Positions 49,604-59,206 of a DNA stretch of 64,000 nucleotides are shown one piece after another. The DNA is from Bromus sterilis (taxonomy: Eukaryota; Streptophyta; Magnoliopsida; Poales; Poaceae): NCBI GenBank assembly GCA_950022295.1, contig OX465600.1, positions 197,499,782 to 197,563,781 of the forward strand, written 5' to 3'. The notes beneath the pieces were generated by a model. That model was given only the letters and a program-made list of their open reading frames with translations. It searched no databases and was not told where the DNA came from. Position 1 is the stretch's first letter. Every line of letters starts with the position of its first letter. Both the position numbers and the translations under genes were made by a program.

Positions 49604-51112
49604 TGATGACCCTCAACTGTAGGGGGTCGTTTGTAGCGTTTTCGATAAATAAGAGTGTCGAACCCAACGAGGAGCAGAAGGTATTGGTAAGTGACTTTGG
49701 TAAAGAAATAGCTGCGGGAACTGAAAGATAACTTTTTAGGGGTTTTCGATATAAGCGATAAGAAGGTAAAAGAGAGAAAAGTAAAGACCACTGAGGATTA
49801 ACGAGTGGCCCAATCCTTTTGAGCAAAGGATAGGCCTAGCAACTGAACTTATAAAGGCTAAAGCGTTCTTGAGGACACATGGGAGAAATAGCCATGTGCT
49901 TTCGCCATATTCCGTATCGGTACTATGTGCCGGGTTGATTAGTGTTGAATGGGTGGATCTATGCTAGCGCACCCTCTGTACTAAGATAAGTGAACTCTTA
50001 TGATTAAACACCTTGCAAGCATCCGCAAATACAAGATAGTAATTAAGGAAAAAGCCTAACCATAGCAATACGATCGTTGACACATTGTTCCCTTGTGCAA
50101 AAGAGTGCGAACTGGGGTTCAGGTTTCTGTCACTCCGTCAACCCACCGTAAGCATTCTTTGGACACAATGTATTCCCCTAGGTCCTTAATAAGGCGAAGT
50201 GTTGAGTATTCGACTCACACAACACCACTAGGAAAATAACAACACAACTTAAATATCAAACAACACATATTACTTCAACATCATATGGCTACTAACAACT
50301 AGACTTCTCCCATGTCCTCAAGAACTAAAGTAACTACTCACAAGACGTAAAAGAGATCATGATCAGTGGGGATAAATAGATGATAAACAATCTGGACACA
50401 ATGATATTTCTCCAACAAAACTCAATAGCATTCATCACACGGTATTAATCAACACCGGTAGAGTAGAGAGGATAGATAGTACGGATTACAACACAAGTTG
50501 TACTTGTGAGGTGAGATTGGATGAAGATGAAGATGGTGTTGATGTTGGGGATGATGTTGATGATGATCTCGATGATGCCCGTGACGAAGGTGATGATGGT
50601 GGCGATGATCTCCCCTTCCGGGAGGTGTTCTCCCCGGCGGAATCTGCTTGCCGGAGATTTATTTTCTCCTCTGTAGGTCTCCGCCACGGAGCGACGGCGG
50701 AACTTCGGAAACTCTCCCTGTTTTAGGGTTTTTGATATATGAGCGATATATAGGCCAAGGAAGGGGGAGCCGGGAGTGGCCCCAGGGGTCCAGGCGCCCT
50801 CCTAGCGCGGCCAGTGGTGGGGCCGCGCCGGGTGGCCGTCTAGGCACCCTGTGGCCCCCTCTGGCCCCTCTTCGGCGTGTCTTTGTTAATCTTCTAAAAA
50901 ATGCCCTTCGTCGATTTTTCAGGTAATTTGGAGGTATTCTTCTTCAGCAACTCAACGTCCACTTTTTACTGCTGAATCCTGCGTCTACTACTTCGTCATC
51001 GGAAAGTTGCAAACTGTGAAAAATAAGCCAAAACAACATAAGAACAACATCATAACATGAAATATATTAATGAAAGAAATAATTATTATATAAAATAGTG
51101 ATGCATTTTTCA
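49604..51112 (-). repeat. 5' LTR of the outer Athila element
   Basis: About 1.5 kb, with minus-strand start TGAAAAATGCATCAC and end GAGGGTCATCA. A GAT/GATGAT-rich stretch occupies 50511-50620. The outer limit is set by the resumption of the Gypsy integrase reading at 51113. GCTCATATATC near 50730 may be part of the promoter. Confidence 0.6.
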
Positions 51113-51471
51113 CGTATAAGGAAGCCGACAATGAGAAAGCGCGGCAGGACGCCCTGGACGCTCTGGATGGAAAACGAGAATTGGCAGCAGCCCAGTCCGC
51201 TATCTACCAACAAGATATGCGACGATATCACAGCCGTCGCATCAGAAGTTGGTCTTTCCAGGAAGGTGATCTAGTGCTCCGCCTCATACAGAAAAAGGAT
51301 GGAATGCAAAAGTTATACTCTCCATGGGAAGGACCATTTTTGGTCAGCAAGAACCTGTACAATGGATCCTACTACCTAGTTGACATACGCGAGAAGGCAA
51401 AGTCACGCACATCCATGGAGGAGACTCCTAGTCCGTGGAACATTGCACAACTCCGTCCATATTATACGTGA
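51113..51471 (+). pseudogene. Gypsy integrase C-terminus (Tat/RIRE2-like)
   Basis: The plus-strand frame has YKEADNEKARQDALDALDGK, then YQQDMRRYHSRRIRSWSFQE, GDLVLRLIQKKDG, PWEGPFLVSKNLYNGSYYLV and the terminal PWNIAQLRPYYT with a stop at 51469-51471. This is the end of pol in RIRE2-type Gypsy elements. The catalytic core and the rest of pol are absent, because the Athila LTR abuts it at 51112. Confidence 0.85.
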
Positions 51472-51501
51472 GTAGAGCAGGAATACTATTGTACATCTAC
51501 A

Positions 51502-51838
51502 TAAGTCGACATTCGTTGCACCGGCTTTCGCCATATATTATATATATAAGTTGACACTCGTCCCATTGGCTCTCGCCACATAATAAATAAGTATAAAGTC
51601 GATTTTCATCGCATCAGGATTTCGCCATACTTAATCTATAATTTGATTTTCATCGCACTAGGCTTTCGCCATACTTAAATCTGTAAGTCAATTTTCATCG
51701 CACTAGGCTTTCGCCGTGATTAATATAAAAAGTCGATATTCATCGCACTAGGCCTTATCCATATCTAAAGTCGACTCTCGTCGCAACGACTCTTTCCACA
51801 CATATGCAAAAAGTCGACTTTTATCATAACTGACTTTT
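51502..51838 (+). repeat. Eight-copy tandem array after integrase
   Basis: Eight degenerate units of about 40-55 bp. Each carries AAGTCGATTTTCATCGCA, CTAGGCTTTCGCC and an AT-rich spacer. Arrays in this position of Tat/Ogre elements are known and have been proposed as seeds of satellite DNA. Confidence 0.8.
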
Positions 51839-52125
51839 TCTTTACTTTAATATCTTTGTATTTTTCATATTGCATGATACATTGCATATTTTTACATCTT
51901 TTCTCAGAGACCTGGGGGCTTGATCAACCCTCTACCGGATCTGAGCATGTATATTGCTTAGTCAGGAGAATCGGGGAGCTCGATGATATTCATCGACTCT
52001 TATCTGAGAAGCCGACATATATATGTAAAACTCCACATGTGTATGACTTATTCAGGGGAAGTAGGGGAGTTCTATGGCACCCATCGACTCTTAACCGAAG
52101 CAATCCCGACGTATACATGAATTGT

Positions 52126-55100
52126 AGTAACACCCTCGGTGTCATGTAACAGTAATCACTTTTGGATAATGATAATTACTGTTGCTAATCTCACTTTGAT
52201 CATCTTTGCATTTGATCACTCCAAAAACTCTTTTGGTTGTTATTAAAAATAATGTGATAAATAAACTTTCTCCAAAAATTGTGAAACTACTTTTATAAAA
52301 TCACAAATATTCAGTGGACCAAATCCATATGGTTTTGGGAATTTATTAAGTTATAGAAAATTTCAAACAATTCAAACAGTAGGTTAAAACCCTCACTTTA
52401 GGCATTTAATATTTAAAAGAAATATCTTATGAATTTATTTTGCCTCCAAAACTTTTTTGGCACTGCTATATTGTGCTATACTAATTTAGAGGCACCTAAA
52501 ATATTTTACAAAAATGCCTAAGCTAATAAAGTAATACAGAAGAGGAAAAGAAAATACAGAAAAGATAAATAGCAAAGTGGCCCACTGGCTTGGTGCAGTG
52601 AGTGCACAGTGCAGCCCAAGTTCCCCACCTAGCCCACCCCGGGTCATCTTCCTCACTGTTCCCCCCTCCCCCGTGCGTGTCGCCTAGGCAGAGGTGCTCG
52701 ACGGTGATTGCCGACGTGTCGCGCATCAGCAACCCGTAGGGTTTGTGGAAGGGGTTAAGTGCTCTCCCCCGAGCCGCCAGGGAAAACCCTAGCTCCATCT
52801 CACCCCTCCACGCCTTGCCGTCGTCGCCGCAAAAAGGAACCGCCGCCACGGTCGCCATTGACACGCGCACACGCGGCCACTGACCTCGACCCGCCTCGCC
52901 TTCGTGTCCATCGTGCGCGCGGTCGACGTCTCCCTCACCCCGAAGAAGAAGCCGTGCCCGGAGCACCTCTACGCTGCGAATCGGAGCCACCTTCGTCTTC
53001 GGATCCGGCGTGATCCCAACGCAATTCCGGCCGCCACAACTCGCCTTCGCGCAGGCTGCCCTCCTCGACCGACTCCTGGTGAGCTTGGCCACCATTCCCA
53101 AGTGCTCGCACCCCCTCCCTCTTGCCGTAAACGCCGCCGCCATGGGAGCAGTAGCCCCTCACCGCTGGTGGACGCGTCCCCGTGGCCGGACGCGGGCGTT
53201 TGACACCCCGATGGCACCATTGCACGCCACGCCCACGCACGCACACGATACGCTAGTGCACGCCCAAGGAACCCCTCCGTGGCGTCGACTTTGCCGTCGA
53301 CCCGTACTGCTCCGCCACCGCGCGCGACGCCATCGACGACTCCGTCCACTCCGCGACCTCCCTCCCGTCCCAGTCGATGCGCCTCGATCCCCTCCGTCGA
53401 ACAAGCCCGTGCACGCCGCCTTCCGTGTGCCACAGCGATGGCAGCATCGAGCTCGCCGGAGCCCAGTCGCTGGCGAGGTCCGCCTGCCACTGACCCCTGG
53501 GCCCTCCACGTCAAGGGATTAGTTTAGCAACTAATCACCCAATGAAAGTGGGCTAGCCCCCCCTTAATCCCTCTGTTTAGTAATAAACAGAGGCTAAAAC
53601 ACTCTCTGACTTACATGTGGGGCCCAAGCCCATATTAAGCTAAATAAAATGTTATTAAGATTTCTCCCAATGACATGTGGGTCCAGCCACTAAATAACTC
53701 ATCAATTAGATTTAATCAGGTAATTAAGTCATTGTGTCACTTACTGCTGGGTCCCACTAGGTTATTAGATTAATTAAATTGGATTATAAATAATCAGTGT
53801 ATGTCATGTGGCCCCATTAGTAATTAAATTTAATAAAATGATTTATTAGAAATGTGAGGCTGACCAGTGGGACCCACTGGTCAGGTTTGACCTGGTCAAC
53901 TCTCTGTGGATAATGTTGCATTTTATTAATAAAAGAAAATCCAGAAATTGATTTAAACTTTGAATTTGAATATCTTTTAAACCGTAAGTCAGATTCCAAA
54001 ACTTTATACATCAAAATTGATCAAAAAAATATAACGAATACGGATACGCTATCCGTATGTCAACCACACCCCTCTAACATACCGAACATCGAACTGTCCC
54101 CCTTTGAACCGTCTGTCCGATGAATTGTCCGGTACTGTTAAAGTATCCGGATGAATTTATTCTGAACACGAAAGTTGTTCGGAATGTTTCAACTAGCACG
54201 GTTACACCATTCACACGTTTTTCGGATGTCCACGACACCTCCGACATAAACCCTTCCCCTCCGGACACCTTGTTCGGTAATCACCCGGAGCCGGTAGTTC
54301 ATCCCCGGATGAATTCCCGCCCCGAGCATAATACCTTGCACTGCGTTAGAGCACCGTTAACATTGCATCTGTCATGTCATGTATCTGTTTGTATATGCTT
54401 GCTTTGTATTTACTGTTTCTCCCCCCTTAATCTCCGTTAGACCCCGCTGCTGCCGTCGACTACACCGCTGCTGAGTACGACTACTTCGTCGACGACCCTA
54501 CCCCTACTGTCGAGCTTCCAGGCAAGCAGAGCCATTCTCTTCCCTAGATATCGCCTACCTTTTTCGTACTTTCTTGCACTAGGCGTTGTTACTGCTGCTG
54601 CTACAATTACAATCCTATTCAATTGCATAGCCTGTTTCTGTCGCCCCTTGATGTACCTCCTTTATCCTATGCTGCCTATTATAATTATGCATTATTTAGA
54701 AGTGAGCCCTGCGCATTGTTAGCTACGATTAGATAGCGGGCCGTGACCACTCAGGGGAGTGACGCGGATACAACTTATTACAACTGCACAGGTACGGTAC
54801 AATGCAGACACCGCCTAAGGCCCCCTAGCTCGGCTCTGCCGGGCCACCATCAAGTGTGAGCTATCGAGGAGTAATCCTTGTACCTACACTCGTTGCTGAC
54901 TCTGTATAGCCTCTCTAGGTACTTGAGCAACGGTTCTCCTTAAAGGTAAGAAAGTCGGGCGACCCAACGGTGCCCGCGAGCGGTATATTGTCGGGAGCGA
55001 CAGGGAGGGTACGACCGACGTTACTAGCGTACTTGGCCCCTGCTCGTATCTCGCGAGAGTTACCAAACCACAAAAGTCGAGCTCTACCAAGAGCACACGC

Positions 55101-56537
55101 GAGATAAGGTAAGGAGACGGTTCACCTTGTTGGTAACCGCAGAGACTTGGTGGGACGACAGGGCAGGCACCGATGTACTGGTGGTCCTGACTGCTGCCGT
55201 TGACCGCGGGTCAGTTAAGTCGAGGCAACGATAACGGTTGTCACGCAGGTTAATTAAAATGCTAAATGGTTCGGCGGATGACTTGAGAGGCCGCAAAGTC
55301 CTGTACGCACTACCTTCACGTGGGATAAGGAGTTATGGGCTCCCCTGCGTCGTAGTTTGTCCGAAAGCTCTTCAGACGTCAGCAGTACTGCGGCCTGATC
55401 GTCGGGAAGCAGTGTTGTCTTATTTGTTGCAGCAGGTGTGTTTGGATTTTCTTTTGCTTCACCGGACAGACTCGCACCGTGCAGGAGCGTGCAAGGGTGA
55501 GGGACCTAGACCCTTTGGCGCATAGGATATAGTCCGGCGGATGGCCTCTCTGCTGAGCCTAGGATGAACTGCGATGTGTCGGACAGCCTCGGTGGGGCAT
55601 TCCCAAACAAGGTTCACGCCACCCTGGAGATCCGAGCGTGCATGCTGAACAGTAGTGCACCCCTGCTGGGAGTTTAATCTATTCGAATAGCCGTGTCCAC
55701 GCTAACAGGACGCTTTATGCTGAAGCTGGATCTTATCATTACAAACTACTACTATTAAACTGTATGGTTCCGGGTTTTCTTCCTCGCAGGGAAGTCGAGG
55801 AGGGGAACTCGGAGGCATTATTATTATTAATCATTACAACTTATATTATACAATGCTACAGGAACTTCTGCTTCATTGTTACTTTATTTCTTTATATAAA
55901 ATGTTGGCTGATTCTCTCCTTGTGCTGCAAGACACGTCAGAAGATGCTAGGCTTCGATAGGTCTAGCTTCTTACCCTTATTATGATTTCTACCTTGCAGT
56001 CCACTATATACAGCCTCCCCTTTCCATTGATACAAATGCATAATGCTTAGTAGCGGACGTAAGACTCGCGGGTATGCTAGATACTCACCTTTGCTTTATT
56101 TTGCCCTTTATGTTTTGCCTGATCGGCCGCTGCAGTCGATGTTGGAGCCTTGGAGTCCAGGAGCAGGAGATCCCCGATGCCGACCACCGCAACATGAATC
56201 CCGATGCCTTCTACGATGTCGAGTTCCCCGTTGACCAGGAGTAGTTTGGAGGTTCCCAGGCAGGAGGCCTCGCCTTTTCGATCTGTTGTTATTTGTGCTA
56301 GCCTTCTTAAGGCAGATCTTGTGTACCTTGTGTCTGTGCTCAGATACTATTGCTTCCGCTAACTTTGTGCTCTCAAGCTGTTGTATTCGAGCCCTCGTGG
56401 CCCCTGGCTTGTATTAAACAGCTTGTATAATTTTATTTGTAGAGTTGTGTTGTGATATATTACCGTGAGTCCCTGATCTCGATCGTGTACCTTGCGTGTA
56501 TGATTACTGTATACGGTCTAATTTTGGGGGCGTCACA
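52126..56537 (+). mobile_element. Solo LTR, 4.4 kb, TSD ATTGT
   Basis: ATTGT flanks both sides (52121-52125 and 56538-56542). The element starts AGTAACACCCTCGG, whose first base would be T in an intact TG end, and ends GGGGGCGTCACA. No internal domain or second copy exists. The length suits very long-LTR families such as Sukkula, offered only as a candidate. It has a GC-rich block at 52600-53520 and a CATGTGGGCCC-type region around 53600-53900. Coding-like segments follow an acceptor-like CTCCGTTAG near 54439 (VDYTAAEYDYFVDDP). Its plus orientation is inferred from that segment and the 3' AT-rich end. Confidence 0.75.
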
Positions 56538-56848
56538 ATTGTTCTCCCATGCCGTAAAATTTGGCATGTATAGCTCAAGCTTATATGATTAAACGCGAAC
56601 CTAGTTAGTCTAAACTTTGGGGGCTTCCATAAACGCCTATCGAGTTTGGTCCTAGAAACCGGGCACGTTAGTCATATGTGCCGGCTTACAGAGAAGTTTC
56701 GACTCTTGAACCAATAATCTCTCTCAACGCGAGAAGATGAGGCCTGAGTCGAATTCTATTAGCCTTTGCATTTCCTTTTTACATACAAACATCATACTCA
56801 ATTATTCATAACAATTTTTTTCTTTTCAGGTAAAAGTTAGACCTATGT

Positions 56849-57112
56849 GACTCGGCACAGCACCCAGATGCATATACCGACTCATGGGGACTACACATCA
56901 AAGTTTCTTCTCAAAAAGACTCGGTCCAGCACCCAGATGCATACACCGACTCTTGGGGAGTAACACTTCAAAATTTCTTATTCAAGATTTGGCACGACGC
57001 CATAATGATCGTACCAACTCTTGGGGAGTATCACTTCAAAATTTATTTACATGACCTGGTTCGGCACACAAGGTGACCATACCAACTCATGGGGGCTACA
57101 AGTCGATCTATC
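56849..57112 (+). repeat. Four-copy tandem array, 67-69-bp unit
   Basis: Units start at about 56849, 56918, 56986 and 57053. Each has CGGCAC/CAGCACCCAGATGC, ACCGACTC.TGGGGA and CACTTCAAA.TTTCTT. It is distinct from the array at 51.5 kb. It lies beyond the 3' end of the antisense B3-like gene. Confidence 0.85.
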
Positions 57113-57358
57113 CTATGAGTCGATCAAAAGATACAAGTAACTTTGTATCGACCCAGGGGGCTACAGATACATATATCATCGAAAATATCGGCTCTCGTTC
57201 TTAAATATTCAAACTCAGGTATCCAACCGACTTACAAATCTGATGGGAAATTAAAATTTTCATTCATCAGTGGCCAAGTCTTATATCAAAAGATGTGCCT
57301 TACATCTAAAGAAAACAAGACCAAAGTCAGAAAATACTACTAGATAAATACTACAGCT

Positions 57359-57943
57359 TCAATGGCCCTCCTCAGAGTCGGCTTCGTCATCAGATGATGA
57401 GACTCGGGCCTCCTCTTCGTTATTTTTAAATTCTTCATCACTGCTGCTGGAACACTCCATGCAGCAACCGCCATCTGAGTCGAAAACCCTGGCCCACAGG
57501 GTCTCATCACCATCATATCTGAAGACAATAGTGTCTCCCGTTTGAATGTTCCTGGAGCGAATAAAAGTTTTCCAACCTTTCTCCCGGAACATGGAGTCCT
57601 GACCAGAGAAACTAGTGGATACAAAGATGGGTCCATGAGGGCACCCCTCAGAGCGAAGTCACATACCTGGAGGCTTGGAATCCATCATGAGACGGGCAAA
57701 AGATTCAGGAAGTTTGACCCAAGGACGGATCGTCTGAACTTTTACCAAGAACTCAATCCTTTCGGGAGAAGAAGGTAGAGATTCAGGATCTACGGAAACA
57801 AAAGCAACACGTGCACCCCTTCCTCTGCCCCTTCCAGAACCTCTTCCATGGCCTCGCCCATGGCCTCGACCACCGCGAGAACCGGCACTGGAACCAAGAT
57901 TGCTGGCGGTCAAAGGAGCGTGGGTGCTGAGTTTGGGAGCCAT
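57359..57943 (-). pseudogene. Antisense B3-domain protein gene within a Gypsy element, one stop
   Basis: A minus-strand frame of about 195 codons starting MAPKLSTHAPLTASNLGSSA. A Gly-Arg-rich segment (RGHGRGHGRGSGRGRGRG, residues about 27-45) precedes a B3 DNA-binding domain. Its first strand and loop read IEFLVKVQTIRPWVKLPESF. Its end reads GWKTFIRSRNIQTGDTIVFR, then YDGDETLWARVFDSDG. GW..F, GD..VF.YDG and VRVF-like residues are hallmarks of plant B3 proteins (the ARF/REM/VRN1 fold). A Ser/Glu/Asp-rich acidic tail (SSSSDEEFKNNEEEARVSSS) ends the protein. One TGA (57659-57661), probably from CGA, interrupts the middle of the domain, and the frame is otherwise continuous. The gene has its own TATA box and runs opposite to the Gypsy polymerase. 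Confidence 0.7.
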
Positions 57944-58017
57944 GGAGAAAGCTGTCGAAGGAAGAGGAGGAAGAAGAAGATCTGCATGACCTAAGAGATT
58001 GAGTTACTAGATGGTTG

Positions 58018-58025
58018 TTTATATA
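58018..58025 (-). promoter_or_regulatory. TATA box of the antisense B3-like gene
   Basis: TATATAAA on the minus strand, in the context GGCTATATAAACAACC, lies about 75 bp upstream of the ATG. That leaves room for a start site 30 bp downstream and a short purine/pyrimidine-rich leader. Confidence 0.65.
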
Positions 58026-58369
58026 GCCACAAAGTTATGATCAATCAATGCCATAAAAGCACGGGTAAACTACCCATGGTAGGTGACATTTATGGAAAGA
58101 CTCCTCGATTGTCACCACGATATCAATACCTTCAATAGTGGCGCTTTGGGCAGTAAAATCAAAAATGTAGTAACGGACCTTTGACTAAAAAAATCAAAAT
58201 AAATTTTCTGATTGGAAGGCGGAACGAAAAGACCAAGAGAATTGGCACCGGCTCCTTATAAACCACAAAGGTGACAAAGTCGATCTGACCAATTATAGAG
58301 TCGGCAACCATGATTGAATCAAGAAGATTACTGTGAAGACTGAAGCATCACACCAATCTTGGGGGCTAA
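58026..58369. other. Upstream region of the antisense gene and polypurine tract
   Basis: Non-coding sequence between the antisense promoter and the 3' LTR. It ends in the polypurine tract CTTGGGGGCTAA (58358-58369). Confidence 0.6.
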
Positions 58370-58935
58370 TGTCGGGGGGGTGGACCAAGCCCATAACCCG
58401 GCATTAGGATCTATGGGACGACTCACCTAAGAAAGGCCCACCAAAGAATACCCGACCACAAGCCGGCTGCGCCAATCATGAAGATCGAAGCCGTAGAAGG
58501 AATTCGACTTACCTTGTATAGCACGTAGCATATTTGTAAAAGTAGAATAGAACTCCACCTCGTGTCGGAGTCGGACTCGCGGAACCCCGGGACCCGGTGC
58601 CTTTATAAGTCGAGGTCCACGGGATCCAGGGTCAAAACAATCTCAATCAAAGATAGGACTAGACACTTTCGGCGTAACCTAGATCTCCTGGAGACTAAGG
58701 TTGCGATCCGGCTCACCTGTAATCGATCCACCGACACTTCTAATTGGAGAGTCGGAACCCATAATAATAAGAAGCATGAGTAGGCTTTTACCTCGAGACA
58801 AAGAAGGGCTGAAACCTGGGTAAATTGTCGAGTCTCCTGTCCATGTCGACTCTCTCCTCATATCCATCTCGCAGCAAAGGCCCCATGTCAAGTTTGAATC
58901 TTCGAACATCTTCCGTGACTTTCCCAAGACAACGC
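58370..58935 (+). repeat. 3' LTR of Tat/RIRE2-like Gypsy, interrupted
   Basis: Starts TGTCGGGGGGGTGGACC right after the polypurine tract and contains CCTTTATAAGTCG (58600-58612) as its TATA region. At 58936 an Athila-type LTR begins, so the end of this LTR is missing or displaced. Confidence 0.7.
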
Positions 58936-59206
58936 TGATACCTCCCAAATGTATCTATAATTTTTGCTTGCTCCATGCATATTTTCTGTGATATTGCTAT
59001 GTTTTATATACACTTTCATACACTTTTGATCATATTTGGACTAACCTATTCACTCAGTGCACCCCAGTGCCAGTTCCTGTTTTCTACTATTTTTCTATTT
59101 CAGGATTCCCCCATATTAAAAATGCTCCAAAAATTCTAGGAAAATACAATAAGAAATCAGCGTATCAGAAGCTTCGGGAATCACCGAGGAGGGGCCAGAG
59201 GGGACC
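58936..59206 (+). mobile_element. Athila-type LTR, 5' 271 bp only
   Basis: TGATACCTCCCAAATGTATC and the following sequence match the first part of the LTRs at 14164 and (reversed) at 41258 and 47796. It includes TTTGGACTAACCTATT.ACTCAGTGCA. It breaks off at 59207 where a reverse-oriented long LTR begins. Confidence 0.75.

Larger units (their letters stand above)
39158..51112 (-). mobile_element. Athila-type Gypsy element, 3' truncated, hosts a nested element
   Basis: Minus strand. The 5' LTR lies at about 49604-51112. The primer site TGGCGATGTTGCTGGGGA lies at about 49575-49592. Gag remnants lie at 49555-48990, protease at 48993-47869, and reverse transcriptase at 39675-39154. The 8.1-kb element at 39681-47796 sits between protease and reverse transcriptase. 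Reading across the duplicated AGGCT restores the normal order. The reverse transcriptase stops after FNKATRKDI at the 39.15-kb joint, so the rest of pol and the 3' LTR are gone. The LTR's outer limit is placed at TGAAAAATGC and could shift by several bases. Confidence 0.75.
51113..58935 (+). mobile_element. Tat/RIRE2-like Gypsy, 3' portion with antisense ORF
   Basis: From the end of integrase, the element continues through an 8-copy array and a 4.4-kb solo LTR inserted with TSD ATTGT. After that come a second array, an antisense B3-like ORF, the polypurine tract CTTGGGGGCTAA (58358-58369) and a 3' LTR starting TGTCGGGG at 58370. The long untranslated 3' region with satellites and an extra ORF is typical of the Tat lineage. 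Confidence 0.7.

Noticed and set aside
51502..51838. CRISPR-like array
   Set aside because: Repeats are degenerate, spacers are not unique sequences of constant length, and the context is a plant retrotransposon.
52523..53527. Several long overlapping ORFs on both strands in a GC-rich block
   Set aside because: They lie inside a solo LTR, give low-complexity Ala/Arg/Pro translations in all frames, and no frame shows a domain.
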